A stretch of 57,635 bases of DNA from Rhodococcus sp. UNC23MFCrub1.1 (GCF_000686025.1 NZ_JMLQ01000015.1:1-57635); one strand, 5' to 3'. Numbered from the stretch's first letter, positions 11,501 to 20,999 are shown. Notes: generated by a model from the letters alone, not told the origin. Numbers and translations: made by a program.

Positions 11501-12328
11501 TCAGTGCGAGTCGGCGTGCAGGGCGAGGTCGATGTAGACCGCCGTCAGCAGCGCGAACACGTAGGCCTGCAGGAAGATGACCAGCAGCTCGAACAGCGTG
11601 AAGCCGAATCCCGCGACGAGCGAGAACAGGCCGAACACCTTCATGCCGGTCGCCGCCTCGAAGAAGAAGAACTGCGTCGCGCTGAAGAACAGCACCAGCA
11701 TGATGTGGCCGGCGAGCATATTGGCCATGAGTCGCACGGTCAGCGTGAAGGGCCGCAGGATGAACGTCGAGATGAACTCGATGGGGATCAGCAGCAGGTG
11801 CAGCGCGATCGGCACGTTCGGAACGACGATGCTGCTCTTCACGTACTTGAAGAACCCGTACTTCTTGATACCGACGTAGTTGAAGACGACGTACGCGAGG
11901 GCTGCCAACACGATCGGCATGCCCACTCGGGCATTCGACGAGATGTTGATGAAGGGGATGACACCCGAGAAGTTGAGGAACAGCACCGCGAAGAAGATGG
12001 TCGCGATGACGGGCAGGAAGCGCTTGCCCTGCTCCTTGCCGAGAACCTCGTCTGCGATCTGATCCTTGACGAAGCCCAATGCGAGCTCACCGACGTTCTG
12101 GATACCGCGGGGCACGATCTTCGGGCTGCGCATCGCGAGGCTGAAGAACGCGAGAAGAACGACCGTCATGATGATGCGGACCAGCATCAGCCGGTCGAGC
12201 TCGAACGGGGTGCCCTCGAACAGGATGGCCGGTGGGAAAAAGTCGGACAGTGACGGCGGATGGAACTCCGCGGCCAAGTTGGTGACGCTCAGCGGTCTCT
12301 CCCGTGTTCGGCCGCAGGCGAAGGACAC
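11501..12328 (-). CDS. atpB: F1Fo ATP synthase a subunit
   Basis: The membrane stator subunit that provides the proton half-channels. The 275-residue reading is rich in transmembrane helices. It contains the essential arginine helix in LTVRLMANMLAGH, and its last helix LFELLVIFLQAYVFALLTAVY is typical. The family N-terminus (NLAAEFHPPSL) begins about 17 residues in, so the true start is uncertain; the GTG at 12328 has no clear ribosome binding site. It is the first subunit gene of the operon and follows a 375-base gap. Confidence 0.93.
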   Translation of the reverse strand: MSFACGRTRERPLSVTNLAAEFHPPSLSDFFPPAILFEGTPFELDRLMLVRIIMTVVLLAFFSLAMRSPKIVPRGIQNVGELALGFVKDQIADEVLGKEQGKRFLPVIATIFFAVLFLNFSGVIPFINISSNARVGMPIVLAALAYVVFNYVGIKKYGFFKYVKSSIVVPNVPIALHLLLIPIEFISTFILRPFTLTVRLMANMLAGHIMLVLFFSATQFFFFEAATGMKVFGLFSLVAGFGFTLFELLVIFLQAYVFALLTAVYIDLALHADSH

Positions 12329-12703
12329 CCGCGGTTCGATCGGACATATGGCATTCGGGCACGATCGAGCTAGGACGATCTACAAGTCGACTCGGGTCGG
12401 CTCGAGTAGTCGTCAGCCGCGTCGGACCGTGCTCACGGTCCCGCGTCTGTCGGGTGTCGGCGACTTCGTCGACTCGGTGACGCGACGTCTCGAAACGGAC
12501 GCTTCGTCGCGGTACACACTCTCACATGGCGTGGACTACGAGAAACAGCTTTGGTGACGTCGATCACCTGCAAAGACGGTTCCGGGCGGCGCGATGTGTC
12601 CGTTACGCCCGGTAAGCCCTCGCTCGAAAGGAACTTTATCAACACAACACGCTGAGTTGTGTCGGGGGTCGCTCCGCGGACGACACTACTACAAAATGTC
12701 GTA
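12329..12703. other. 375-base gap upstream of atpB
   Basis: No gene is visible here. The gap contains a CRP/GlxR-like palindrome (12553-12568, listed separately) and a perfect inverted repeat GGACCGTG-CACGGTCC (12424-12441). The repeat lies about 100 bases before atpB and has no T-tract. The length suggests the ATP synthase operon has its own promoter here, separate from the wecA/atpI-like genes, but no convincing -35/-10 pair was found. Confidence 0.6.
12553..12568. promoter_or_regulatory. CRP/GlxR-like operator upstream of atpB
   Basis: GGTGACGTCGATCACC matches the core of the CRP-family site TGTGA-N6-TCACA (GTGA-N6-TCAC, with the outer base pair G/C in place of T/A). It is about 225 bases before the atpB start. 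In Corynebacterium the CRP homologue GlxR is a global regulator of respiratory genes, so cAMP-linked control of ATP synthase is a reasonable inference. Confidence 0.5.
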
Positions 12704-13156
12704 CTACTGAACGTCCGAGTCGGGGTCGCCCGCGGGAGAATCGACGTACGGAACACGCTGCCGGAAGATGCCGTACATCTCGGCGCCCAGGACGATGACC
12801 AGGGATGCGAGCACCACGATGCCCAGTGTCGGGCGGTTGTAGAAGTCCATCCCCCGCAGCAGTCCCAGCACGATCACCGCGATCAGCATCTTCACGATCC
12901 ACCCGCCCAGCAGGACGGCCCCGACCGCGGTCGGCGGCAACTTGGCCGAGAACAGGACGGATGCGGCGGTGGCGAGGATGAACAGACCACCGACCGCGGA
13001 CCCGAGCAGCGCGCCCCACAGACCCTCGAGGCCGGCGACTAGCACCGCGATGATCGCGGCGACCACGGCGAGGCCGAGCAGGGCGATGACGCCGTACCGG
13101 ACGGCGGCGCGGAGCGGTGCGGTGGAGGACGGGATCGGTGCGGGCGAGAAGGTCAC
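12704..13156 (-). CDS. AtpI-like membrane protein preceding the ATP synthase operon
   Basis: A 150-residue membrane protein with four predicted transmembrane helices (about residues 14-36, 42-62, 70-90 and 98-118) and a charged C-terminus. It lies between wecA and atpB, the position of Rv1303 in M. tuberculosis. It resembles subunit I (AtpI/UncI), which helps c-ring assembly in other bacteria; that role is inferred from size, topology and position. The GTG at 13156 is chosen because the upstream part of the open frame is antisense-like sequence within wecA. Confidence 0.72.
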   Translation of the reverse strand: MTFSPAPIPSSTAPLRAAVRYGVIALLGLAVVAAIIAVLVAGLEGLWGALLGSAVGGLFILATAASVLFSAKLPPTAVGAVLLGGWIVKMLIAVIVLGLLRGMDFYNRPTLGIVVLASLVIVLGAEMYGIFRQRVPYVDSPAGDPDSDVQ

Positions 13157-13166
13157 GACACGCAGG

Positions 13167-14345
13167 TTACCGGCGGCCCGGATCCCGGAACGACGGCACC
13201 GCGGTGACCACCAGGGCGAAGACGAGTCCGCCGGCGAGCAGCAGCACCACGAGGCGGCGATCGAACAGGGACGCGCCGACCGCCCCGAACGCGAGCACAC
13301 CGACCCACAAGTAGATGAGCAGCACCACGCGGCGATGCGAGTGACCGATCTGGAGCAGACGGTGATGCAGGTGCATCTTGTCCGGGCTGAAGGGGCTGCG
13401 GCCTGCACGCGTGCGACGCACGATCGCGAGCAGCAGGTCGAGGATCGGGATGAACATGATCGCGCCCACCAGCAGCAACGGGGTCAGCAGACCCAGGAGG
13501 TCCCGCGTGCCGTAGGCACTGAGCCCGATACGTCCGGATGCACTGGTCGCGACGGTGGCGAGCATGAGGCCGATGACCATGGAACCCGAATCGCCCATGA
13601 AGATGCGCGCCGGCTGGAAGTTGTGCGGCAGGAACCCCAGGCACGCACCGGCGAGGGCCGCGGCGATCATCGCGGGCGGGTAGGCGCTGACGTCACCGCC
13701 CTGCTCGTGGAGCAGTCCGACGGAGAACAGACAGATGGCCACCGCGGCGATCAGGCCGACGCCCGCGGCGAGGCCGTCGAGACCGTCGATGAAGTTCATC
13801 GCGTTGATCATGACCACGGCGATGAGCACGGTGACGAGACCCGCCTGCAGCTGGTCCAGGATCAGCGTCGACCCCTCGCCCCACGGCAGATACAGCAGGT
13901 ACCAGCTGACGCCCATCAGCACCAGGACACCGGCCGCGGTGACCTGACCGGCGAACTTGGTCAGCGCGTCCAGGCCCCACCGGTCGTCGACCACACCCAC
14001 GGCCATGATGATGAACCCGGAGACCAGGGCCGCCTGGACGTCCGTGGTGAATTCGAACCCTCGGGTGAGGGCCGGCAACTTCTGCGCGAAGAGCAGCGCG
14101 ACGAGCAGCCCCAGGTAGATGCCGATACCCCCGAGCCGGGGCGTCGGGGTGACGTGGACGTCGCGCTCACGCGGTACGGCCACCGCGCCGAAACGCAGAG
14201 CGCCGAGCCGGACGGCTCCGGTGACCAGGAACGTCACCACCGCTGCCGTGAGCATGACGAGAAGAAGCTCGCGGATGGGGACACCGGCGCCTCCGTCCGA
14301 CTGCGCCAGGAGCGCACTCGCGTGCGCGGGCACGGCCGTCACCAC
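13167..14345 (-). CDS. wecA: WecA-type undecaprenyl/decaprenyl-phosphate GlcNAc-1-phosphate transferase
   Basis: An integral membrane enzyme that loads GlcNAc-1-phosphate onto decaprenyl phosphate, the first step of the arabinogalactan linker in Mycobacteriales (Rv1302 homologue). Of 392 residues, most form about 10-11 membrane helices. Family motifs are VDDRWG, NAMNFIDGLDGLA, IFMGDSGSM and the cytoplasmic HLHHRLLQIGHSHRR loop. Two adjacent GTG codons (14345, 14342) follow GGGAG and give the best start. The open frame further upstream is a shadow of sua5. It lies 35 bases after sua5, likely in one operon. Confidence 0.93.
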   Translation of the reverse strand: MVTAVPAHASALLAQSDGGAGVPIRELLLVMLTAAVVTFLVTGAVRLGALRFGAVAVPRERDVHVTPTPRLGGIGIYLGLLVALLFAQKLPALTRGFEFTTDVQAALVSGFIIMAVGVVDDRWGLDALTKFAGQVTAAGVLVLMGVSWYLLYLPWGEGSTLILDQLQAGLVTVLIAVVMINAMNFIDGLDGLAAGVGLIAAVAICLFSVGLLHEQGGDVSAYPPAMIAAALAGACLGFLPHNFQPARIFMGDSGSMVIGLMLATVATSASGRIGLSAYGTRDLLGLLTPLLLVGAIMFIPILDLLLAIVRRTRAGRSPFSPDKMHLHHRLLQIGHSHRRVVLLIYLWVGVLAFGAVGASLFDRRLVVLLLAGGLVFALVVTAVPSFRDPGRR

Positions 14346-14380
14346 GGTGACTCCCGCGGCGGAGCCGAGTGCGGCATTCG

Positions 14381-15052
14381 TCAGGCGCTTCCGGCGACGA
14401 GCGACTCGGCGGTCACGCCGAGGACCTCGGCGATCTCGCTCGTCGAGACTGCGCCGACGCGGAGAATGCGCGGGGTGTCCCCCGTCAGGTCGACGATCGT
14501 CGACGCGAGCGCATGCTCGGCCGGACCGCCGTCGAGATACACGGCCGCGGACCCGCCGAGCTGTACGCGGGCGTCCTCCGCCGTGACGGCGGGCGGGCGG
14601 CCGGAGATGTTCGCACTCGAGACGGCCAGGGGGCCCACCTCGCGCAGCAGTTCGAGAGCCACCGGATGCAGCGGCATGCGGAGCATGACGGTGCCGCGGG
14701 CGTCGCCGAGGTCCCACGCGAGCGACGGCGCCTGGTGCACGACGAGACTCAGCGCTCCGGGCCAGAACGCGCGGATGAGATCGCGCGCCGCCTGCCGCAC
14801 TCCCAGCACGAGGCCGTCGATCGTGTGCCAGGAACCGACGAGCACCGGCACCGGCATGTCGCGGCCGCGCCCCTTCGCCCGGAGCAGATCCGTGACGGCG
14901 CTGCTGTCGAAGGCGTCCGCGGCCAGCCCGTACACGGTGTCGGTGGGCATCACGACCAGTCGGCCGGACGACAGCGCACGCTTGGCGGCATCGAGACCTG
15001 CCGCGCGAGAGGCGGAATCGGAGCAGTCGTAGACGGTGGACACCCGGCCCAT
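14381..15052 (-). CDS. tsaC: threonylcarbamoyl-AMP synthase (Sua5/TsaC/YwlC)
   Basis: Makes threonylcarbamoyl-AMP from threonine, bicarbonate and ATP for the t6A modification of tRNAs that read ANN codons. The 223-residue protein has the YrdC fold motifs: PTDTVYGLAADA, KGRGRDMPVPVLV, LVVHQAPSLAWDLGDARGTVMLRMP and the SANISGRPP signature. It lacks the full C-terminal Sua5 domain, so it is the short or intermediate form. It lies between prmC and wecA, as Rv1301 does, and 52 bases after prmC. Confidence 0.95.
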   Translation of the reverse strand: MGRVSTVYDCSDSASRAAGLDAAKRALSSGRLVVMPTDTVYGLAADAFDSSAVTDLLRAKGRGRDMPVPVLVGSWHTIDGLVLGVRQAARDLIRAFWPGALSLVVHQAPSLAWDLGDARGTVMLRMPLHPVALELLREVGPLAVSSANISGRPPAVTAEDARVQLGGSAAVYLDGGPAEHALASTIVDLTGDTPRILRVGAVSTSEIAEVLGVTAESLVAGSA

Positions 15053-15104
15053 CTTGCCACTGCGTGCACGGCACGCCTGCGCAGCGGTGGCGCGATCTCG
15101 CGTC

Positions 15105-15992
15105 CTAGGTGATCCGGCGCTGCCGACGAGCGACGACGAAGCGTGGGCGGTCCGCGAGATCCCGATGCTGGGACACGTCTCCGAACACCGCTCGCCCCTC
15201 CAGGAGGGCGACCACCCGGTCTCCGTGCGAGTCGTCGTGCTCGATGCCCACTCCCCCGTCGATCCGCAACCACCGCGCGATGTTCGCGATCATCGGCTCG
15301 ATGACGGACAGCCCGTCCGGGCCACCGAACAGCGCGACGTGCGGATCGTGGTCGATCACCTCGGGATCGAGCCGCGCACTCGTCGGCACGTAGGGCGGGT
15401 TCGCCACGACCAGGTCGACGGTGCCGTCGAGCTCCGTGAGCACCGTCCTCTCGGTCACGTCACCGTGATGCAGATGCACGGGAGTGTCGCCGTCCGACGC
15501 CCGCAGGTCGGCGTTGCGCCGCGCCCACGCCAACGCGTGCGGATCCTTCTCCACCGCGTGCACCACGGCGTCCGGGCGAGCGTGGCCGATCGCGAGGGCG
15601 AGTGCGCCGCTTCCGGTGCACAGGTCGAGGACGACGGGCGGATGCCGCCCGGCGGACTCGAGGAACGCGAGTGCCCAGGCGAGCAACAGTTCCGTCTCCG
15701 GGCGGGGGACGAACACCCCGGGGCCCACCTCGACGTCGATCTCCCCCAGTGACGACGTTCCGATGATGTGCTGCAACGGAATTCGCTTCGCACGCTGCGT
15801 GACGGTCGCACGGTAGGCCTCGGCGACCTCGGGCTCCACCAACGGGGTCAGGCCGAGCCGCCCGCGGGGAACCGACAGCAGATGCGCGGCGAGCAACTCG
15901 GCGTCGACCCGCGGGCTGGGGACGCCGGCCTCGGTCAGGACGCGGGTTGCCTCGACGATGGCCAGACGTAGCGGGACGCGACTCACCGACAC
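15105..15992 (-). CDS. prmC: release factor glutamine methyltransferase PrmC/HemK
   Basis: Methylates the GGQ glutamine of release factor 1, encoded immediately upstream, using S-adenosylmethionine. The 295 residues include an N-terminal helical release-factor-binding domain, the SAM motif VVLDLCTGSGALA at about 121-133 and the catalytic NPPY at 198-201. FVPRPETELLL is also diagnostic. The pairing prfA-prmC is conserved and fits its role. The C-terminal 15 residues are basic. Confidence 0.96.
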   Translation of the reverse strand: MSVSRVPLRLAIVEATRVLTEAGVPSPRVDAELLAAHLLSVPRGRLGLTPLVEPEVAEAYRATVTQRAKRIPLQHIIGTSSLGEIDVEVGPGVFVPRPETELLLAWALAFLESAGRHPPVVLDLCTGSGALALAIGHARPDAVVHAVEKDPHALAWARRNADLRASDGDTPVHLHHGDVTERTVLTELDGTVDLVVANPPYVPTSARLDPEVIDHDPHVALFGGPDGLSVIEPMIANIARWLRIDGGVGIEHDDSHGDRVVALLEGRAVFGDVSQHRDLADRPRFVVARRQRRIT

Positions 15993-16031
15993 AGCTTCGC
16001 ACTGCCGGTCGGCCCGGCGATCACGCGGAGG

Positions 16032-17111
16032 TCATTCCGCCTGGAGCCGCGCCTGTCGGTCGGCCGCGGCGAGCGCGTCGAGGAGCGCGTCCATGTCACC
16101 GTCGAGAACGGCGTCCAGGTTGTGCGACTTGAAGCCGATGCGGTGGTCGGTGATGCGGTTCTCAGGGAAGTTGTACGTGCGGATGCGCTCGGACCTATCG
16201 ACGGTGCGCACCTGGCTCGCACGCCCGGCCGCCGCCTCCTTGTCGGCCGCTTCCTCGGCCGCCGCCTGCAGCCGCGAGGCGAGCACCTGCATCGCCCTCG
16301 CCTTGTTCTGCAGCTGGGAGCGTTCGTTCTGACAGGTGACGACGATGCCCGTGGGCAGATGCGTGATGCGCACCGCGGAGTCCGTGGTGTTGACGCCCTG
16401 GCCACCCTTGCCGGACGAGCGGTAGACGTCGATGCGCAGATCGGTCTCGTCGATCTGGACGGCTTCGACCTCGTCCTGCTCCGGGTAGATCAGGACGCCG
16501 GCCGCCGACGTGTGCACTCGTCCCTGCGATTCGGTGACGGGAACACGCTGCACCCGATGCACGCCGCCCTCGAACTTGAACCGCGACCACACACCGTCGG
16601 CGGTGTCGGTGCGCGCCTTGATGGACAGCGTCGCGTCCTTGTACCCACCCAGATCGGAGACGTTCGCGTCGAGGATCTCGACCCGCCAGCCGTGGCGCTC
16701 GGCGTACCGGACGTACATCCGAGCGAGATCGGACGCGAACAGGGCGGACTCCTCGCCGCCCTCACCCGACTTGACCTCCAGCACGACGTCGTCGGCGTCG
16801 TGAGGATCACGGGGCGCGAGCAGGTCGGTGAGGGTGCTGTCGAGCTCGGCCACGGTCGCCTCGAGCGCTGGGATCTCCGCGGCGAAGCCGGCGTCGTCGG
16901 CAGCGAGCTCGCGGGCCGCCTCGAGATCGTCGCGGGCGGCACTGAGCTTGGAGTACACACTCATGATCGGGGCCAGCTGCGCGAACCGCTTCCCGGCGCG
17001 GCGAGCCGCCGCCGGATCGTCGTGCAGCGAGGGATCGGACAGGTCGCGCTCGAGTCCGGCGTGCTCGGCGAGGATGTCGTCGATCGCGGACGGTGTCGCG
17101 GAGGCGGCCAC
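16032..17111 (-). CDS. prfA: peptide chain release factor 1
   Basis: Recognises UAA and UAG stop codons and triggers peptide release at the ribosome. From the GTG at 17111 it has 359 residues. The GGQ loop ([18 protein letters not shown]) is at 236-238, and the [19 protein letters not shown] segment includes the codon-recognition neighbourhood. The start is supported by GGGAGAAC upstream and the family length; the frame stays open further upstream across the terminator and rpmE, which is not coding. prmC follows 39 bases downstream. Confidence 0.95.
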   Translation of the reverse strand: MAASATPSAIDDILAEHAGLERDLSDPSLHDDPAAARRAGKRFAQLAPIMSVYSKLSAARDDLEAARELAADDAGFAAEIPALEATVAELDSTLTDLLAPRDPHDADDVVLEVKSGEGGEESALFASDLARMYVRYAERHGWRVEILDANVSDLGGYKDATLSIKARTDTADGVWSRFKFEGGVHRVQRVPVTESQGRVHTSAAGVLIYPEQDEVEAVQIDETDLRIDVYRSSGKGGQGVNTTDSAVRITHLPTGIVVTCQNERSQLQNKARAMQVLASRLQAAAEEAADKEAAAGRASQVRTVDRSERIRTYNFPENRITDHRIGFKSHNLDAVLDGDMDALLDALAAADRQARLQAE

Positions 17112-17164
17112 GGTGTTCTCCCTGTCGAACCGAAGAATGTCAACGAACAATGGTGCAGAAACGA

Positions 17165-17204
17165 CCGACGCCCGCCCCGAGACGAATCTCGGAACGGGCG
17201 TCGG
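17165..17204 (-). terminator. rpmE intrinsic terminator hairpin
   Basis: CCGACGCCCG (17165-17174) pairs perfectly with CGGGCGTCGG (17195-17204). Inside it CCGAGA (17177-17182) pairs with TCTCGG (17187-17192) around a CGAA loop, giving a long, strong hairpin. It sits just after the rpmE stop and before prfA, and the minus strand then reads GGTCGTTTCTG. It probably ends or attenuates transcription between rpmE and prfA. Confidence 0.75.
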
Positions 17205-17212
17205 CGGAAGAG

Positions 17213-17446
17213 CTAGCTGTCGGCGTCGGCCTTCTTGCCTGCGCGCTTGCCGTAGCGAGCCTCGAAGCGAGCCACGCGGCCGCCGGTGTCGAGGATCTTC
17301 TGCTTGCCCGTGTAGAACGGGTGGCACTGCGAGCAGACCTCGACGTTGATGCGCTCCGCCGAGTTGGTGCTGCGGGTCTCGAAAGTATGTCCGCAACCAC
17401 ACACGACTGTCGTCGCTGTGTAATCGGGGTGGATTCCTGCCTTCAT
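17213..17446 (-). CDS. rpmE: 50S ribosomal protein L31 (zinc-binding form)
   Basis: A small large-subunit ribosomal protein of 77 residues. Cys16, Cys18, Cys38 and Cys41 form the CxC...CxxC zinc site, so this is the C+ type expressed under zinc sufficiency; a Cys-less paralogue often exists elsewhere. [25 protein letters not shown] is the family signature region. AAAGGGACACC before the ATG is a good ribosome binding site. It lies downstream of rho, as in other Mycobacteriales. Confidence 0.97.
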   Translation of the reverse strand: MKAGIHPDYTATTVVCGCGHTFETRSTNSAERINVEVCSQCHPFYTGKQKILDTGGRVARFEARYGKRAGKKADADS

Positions 17447-17596
17447 GGTGTCCCTTTCATGGTCGCCGGGTCGCCTCGACTGTCGAGTGCGTGAACCGGA
17501 ACCGGACTCGGCCGATCAGTATGCCAGAGCAGCTGTCCGCGCTGGTAATCGTCTCAACATCGGTGCCGAGACGTTTGTTCCGTCGATCCTCGGGGG

Positions 17597-19756
17597 TCAG
17601 TCCTCCGGCGAACCGGGCGCCGTCTTGGAGACCGACATGAGGAACTCGATGTTGTTCTTGCTCTTCTTCAGTCGGTCGATCAGCAGATCGATCGCCTGGT
17701 GCGAGTCGAGCCCGGAGAGCACCCGACGCAGCTTGTGCAGCACGGCCGCCTCGTCGGGACTGAGCAGGAGCTCGTCCTTGCGGGTGCCCGACGGATTGAC
17801 GTCCACCGCCGGGAACACGCGCCGCTCCGCGATCTTGCGATCGAGCTTGAGCTCGGCGTTGCCCGTGCCCTTGAACTCCTCGAAGATCACCGTGTCACCT
17901 GTCGAGCCGGTCTCCACCATCGCCGTGGCGATGATGGTGAGCGATCCACCGTTCTCGATGTTGCGCGCGGCACCGAGGAAGCGCTTGGGCGGGTAGAGCG
18001 CCGTGGAGTCGACACCACCGGACAGGATGCGACCCGAGGCCGGCGAGCTGTTGTTGTACGCACGGCCCAGACGCGTGATCGAGTCGAGCAGCACCACCAC
18101 GTCGCGGCCGTCCTCGACCAGACGCTTGGCGCGCTCGATCGCCAGCTCGGCGACCGAGGTGTGGTCGCCCGGCGGGCGATCGAAGGTGGAGGCGATGACC
18201 TCACCCTTCACGCTGCGCTGCATGTCGGTCACTTCTTCGGGACGCTCGTCCACGAGCACGACCATCAGGTAGCACTCGGGGTTGTTCGTCGCGATGGCGT
18301 TCGCGATCGCCTGCAACACGCTGGTCTTACCCGCCTTGGGCGGGCTCACGATGAGCGCACGCTGCCCCTTGCCGATCGGCATGACCAGATCGATCACGCG
18401 CGTCGTCAGGATGTTCTGCGTGGTCTCGAGGCGCAGTCGCTGATTCGGGTACAGCGGCGTCAGCTTGTTGAACTCCGGCCGCTTGCGGTTGCCGTCCGGC
18501 GGCGCACCGTTGACCGTGTCGAGACGGACCAGCGGGTTGAACTTCTGCCGGGAGTTGTTCTGCTCCCCCTCGCGGGCCACTCGCACGGCACCGGTCAGTG
18601 CGTCACCGCGCCGGAGGCCGTTGCGGCGCACCATGTTCATGGAGACGTACACGTCGTTCGGTCCCGCGAGGTATCCCGAGGTCCGGACGAACGCGTAGTT
18701 GTCGAGCACGTCGAGGATGCCGGCGACGGGCTGCACGACGTCGTCGTCGCGCAGTTCGGGCTCGCGCTCACGATCACGCTGGTTGCCGCCGCCCTCGGGA
18801 GCACCGTCACGATCGCGCCCACGGCGACGCTCGCGGAAACGACGTCCCCGCCTGCCGCGGCCCTCGCCGTCCTCGTCGTCGCGGGGACCGTTGTCACGAG
18901 GCCCGTTGTTGCGGTCACCCTGGTTGCGGTCGCCCTGGTTGCGATCGTTCCGGTCGCCCTGATTGCGATCGCCCTGGTTGCGATCGTTGCGGTCGCCCTG
19001 GTTGCGGTCGTTGCGGTCGCCCTGGTTGCGGTCGCCCTGGTTGCGATCGTTGCGGTCGCCCTGATTGCGATCGCCCTGGTTGCGGCCCTGGCGCTCGCGG
19101 CGCGGCCGGTCCCCGTTCTGACGATCACCCTCGCCCTGGTCGCGGTCGTCGCCACCGTCGGTGCGGGTGGTCTCGGCCGGAGCCGTCGTGGTGGACGCTG
19201 CCGCGTCGGTGGACTGGTGCGCGCGGCCGTCCTGCGTCGGCGCAGCGTCGTTCTGCGACTCGGCGGCGGTGTCGGTCGACTCCGCGGCGCCGGCACGGCG
19301 GGTCGCTCCGCGACGGTTCCGCGTGCGACGCGGGCCGTCGGGGTTCGCGCCGTCGGACGCTGCACCGTCGGAACCCGAGGTGTCGGCGCTGGGGGTACCG
19401 GCGTCGGAGCTGGAGGCGCCGGCGCTCGCACCGTCGGCTCCGGAATCCCGGGGGGCCACGGCGTCGGACACACCGGCGGACGGTGCGTCCGACGTGGCGG
19501 CGGGCGCGGACCGGCTCACGCGGGGTGCGCGCGACGGTGCCTCGGTGGCAGCCGCGGACGCGGGCACCTGCTTGGCCTCGATCGCGGACACGAGGTCGCC
19601 CTTACGCATCCCGGAGACACCCTTGATCCCGAGTTCGGACGCGAGTCCGCGCAGCTCGGTGAGCACCATCCCGGAGAGTCCGGCACCGCGGCGCGACGTG
19701 CGCGGGCGCGTGTCGGACTGGGTCGCCGGAGCAGCGATAGATTCCGTATCGGTCAC
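17597..19756 (-). CDS. rho: transcription termination factor Rho with repeat-rich insertion
   Basis: The hexameric RNA helicase that terminates transcription. It has 719 residues against about 419 in E. coli. A SAP-like N-terminal helix pair lies at about 30-62. It is followed by a long low-complexity insertion (about 65-335) with Ala/Ser/Asp-rich sequence, then RNQGD/DRN repeats (225-284) and an Arg/Gly-rich stretch (296-320). The RNA-binding cold-shock domain runs from about 341, and the P-loop SPPKAGKTS is at 471-479. The GTG at 19756 follows AAAGGACCTCC and matches the family N-terminus; the frame open further upstream is not used. Such insertions are known in actinobacterial Rho and can aid RNA binding or phase separation. 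Confidence 0.96.
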   Translation of the reverse strand: MTDTESIAAPATQSDTRPRTSRRGAGLSGMVLTELRGLASELGIKGVSGMRKGDLVSAIEAKQVPASAAATEAPSRAPRVSRSAPAATSDAPSAGVSDAVAPRDSGADGASAGASSSDAGTPSADTSGSDGAASDGANPDGPRRTRNRRGATRRAGAAESTDTAAESQNDAAPTQDGRAHQSTDAAASTTTAPAETTRTDGGDDRDQGEGDRQNGDRPRRERQGRNQGDRNQGDRNDRNQGDRNQGDRNDRNQGDRNDRNQGDRNQGDRNDRNQGDRNQGDRNNGPRDNGPRDDEDGEGRGRRGRRFRERRRGRDRDGAPEGGGNQRDREREPELRDDDVVQPVAGILDVLDNYAFVRTSGYLAGPNDVYVSMNMVRRNGLRRGDALTGAVRVAREGEQNNSRQKFNPLVRLDTVNGAPPDGNRKRPEFNKLTPLYPNQRLRLETTQNILTTRVIDLVMPIGKGQRALIVSPPKAGKTSVLQAIANAIATNNPECYLMVVLVDERPEEVTDMQRSVKGEVIASTFDRPPGDHTSVAELAIERAKRLVEDGRDVVVLLDSITRLGRAYNNSSPASGRILSGGVDSTALYPPKRFLGAARNIENGGSLTIIATAMVETGSTGDTVIFEEFKGTGNAELKLDRKIAERRVFPAVDVNPSGTRKDELLLSPDEAAVLHKLRRVLSGLDSHQAIDLLIDRLKKSKNNIEFLMSVSKTAPGSPED
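18905..19084 (-). repeat. coding tandem repeat (RNQGD/DRN units) in rho
   Basis: About 180 bases encode residues 225-284 of Rho as irregular alternation of RNQGD and RND units of 15 and 9 bases. The DNA alternates between near-identical ggttgcgatc-type and ggttgcggtc-type words. Such arrays expand and contract by slippage, so copy number may differ between strains. It is coding, in frame and uninterrupted. Confidence 0.9.
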
Positions 19757-20002
19757 GGAGGTCCTTTCCTTCCCTCGCGCGCCTGGTGCGCAGATCGAGG
19801 GTTCGTTCCGCCGTTCGACTCTCGTGTCGAACTCGGATGCCGCGTACGTTCGCGTCGTGCAGAAGAGCGAAGGCTGTTCCAGGATGCGACTTCCCTGGCG
19901 GCCGTGGCGCGCCGATCGACGACGGCGGCACCGCTGGAGCTCGAGGCCGGGAAGTAATGCCCTGGAGAAATCGGCGCGCTGACTGCGCACGATGTACGGA
20001 CG
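19757..20002 (-). other. long rho 5' leader
   Basis: From the inferred start near 20002 to the rho GTG there are about 245 untranslated bases. Long leaders upstream of rho support autoregulation by Rho-dependent attenuation in other bacteria. No conserved riboswitch fold was recognised. Short open frames in it look incidental. Confidence 0.5.
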
Positions 20003-20008
20003 CGTACC

Positions 20009-20037
20009 ACAATAGCCGTGATGCGAGGTACGGGCAA
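20009..20037 (-). promoter_or_regulatory. rho promoter
   Basis: On the minus strand TTGCCC (20032-20037) and TATTGT (20009-20014) are separated by exactly 17 bases, a good sigma-A type promoter. It begins 12 bases after the thrB stop codon, so rho can be transcribed independently of the amino acid operon. Confidence 0.65.
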
Positions 20038-20048
20038 GAATGTCCGCG

Positions 20049-20999
20049 TCAGCGCGTCGTGACGCCGTCCGCGATGTCCAGCTCCAGCACCGTCATCCCG
20101 TCGTCCCCGGCGCGGTCGGCCAACTCGCGCGCGATGCTCGCCGTTCCGAGCACGAGCACGGTGGGTCCGGCGCCCGAGACCGTCGCGGCGTGCCCGTGTG
20201 CACGCAGGGTCTCGACCCATCGCGACGTCACCGGCAGGGCGGAGGCCCGGTAGGGCTGGTGCAGGCGATCCTCGGTGGACACCATCAACAGATCGGGTCG
20301 CGTCGTCAGGGCCACGACCGCGAGCGCGGATCGGCTCGCGTTGAACGCGGCGTCGCGGTGCGGAACGAGGTCGGGCAACAGTCCGCGCGTGTGCGCCGTG
20401 GACGACCGTTCGGTCGGGATGAGCACCGTCGCACCGATGTCCGGGTGCACGTCGAGACGGGCGGCCGCATAGGCCCGCGGCCCCTCCGGCGGGCCGGACT
20501 CGCGGCTCCAGGACACCACGGCGCCGCCGAGCACGCTGGCCGACGCGTTGTCCGGATGACCCTCGAACTCGGCGGCCAGCTGCACCATCTGCTCGGGCGA
20601 CAACGCGAGAGCCGGATCCAGGGACGCCGCGAGGCAGTTGGCCGCGGCGAGCCCACCGACCACCGCCGACGCCGACGAGCCGAGGCCGCGAGAGTGAGGA
20701 ATCCTGTTGTAGCAGCGTACTTTCAAGCCGTCCGCCCACACGCCGGCCGACTCGAGACCACGCTCGATCGCTCGCACGACGAGATGCGACGGACCCCACG
20801 GAACCTCGCGCGCACCCTCACCGTCGACCTCGATGTCGAGCCCGGACTCCGCCACGGTGACGACGACGTCGTCGAACAGACCCAGGGCGAGCCCCAGTGT
20901 GTCGAACCCTGGTCCGAGGTTGGCACTGGAGGCAGGCACGCGGGCGTGCGCCATCGTCCCGGTGGTGAGTGTCCTCGTCACGTCGGCCGGCCCGGCCAC
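20049..20999 (-). CDS. thrB: homoserine kinase
   Basis: Phosphorylates homoserine with ATP to O-phosphohomoserine in threonine synthesis. The 316-residue reading has the GHMP-kinase motifs: [21 protein letters not shown] at the N-terminus, the ATP-binding [19 protein letters not shown] loop, and [13 protein letters not shown] near the C-terminus. Start candidates are GTG 20999, GTG 20981 or ATG 20954. The GTG at 20981 gives an N-terminus most like the M. tuberculosis protein. It follows hom with a 73-base gap; the threonine synthase gene usually found between them is missing. Confidence 0.95.
   Translation of the reverse strand: MAGPADVTRTLTTGTMAHARVPASSANLGPGFDTLGLALGLFDDVVVTVAESGLDIEVDGEGAREVPWGPSHLVVRAIERGLESAGVWADGLKVRCYNRIPHSRGLGSSASAVVGGLAAANCLAASLDPALALSPEQMVQLAAEFEGHPDNASASVLGGAVVSWSRESGPPEGPRAYAAARLDVHPDIGATVLIPTERSSTAHTRGLLPDLVPHRDAAFNASRSALAVVALTTRPDLLMVSTEDRLHQPYRASALPVTSRWVETLRAHGHAATVSGAGPTVLVLGTASIARELADRAGDDGMTVLELDIADGVTTR

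Noticed and set aside
12424..12441. Perfect GGACCGTG/CACGGTCC repeat as a terminator
   Set aside because: It has only a 2-base centre, no T-tract, and sits between the presumed promoter region and atpB, where a terminator would block the operon.
13157..13408. N-terminal extension of the AtpI-like gene
   Set aside because: Cys/Ser/Arg-rich out-of-frame reading of wecA; the GTG at 13156 starts the membrane protein.
12942..15032. A 696-codon plus-strand frame
   Set aside because: Antisense to the AtpI-like, wecA and sua5 genes, which are well supported by motifs.
18905..19084. Possible CRISPR-like or satellite array
   Set aside because: The repeats are short, adjacent, without unique spacers, and are in-frame coding sequence of rho.
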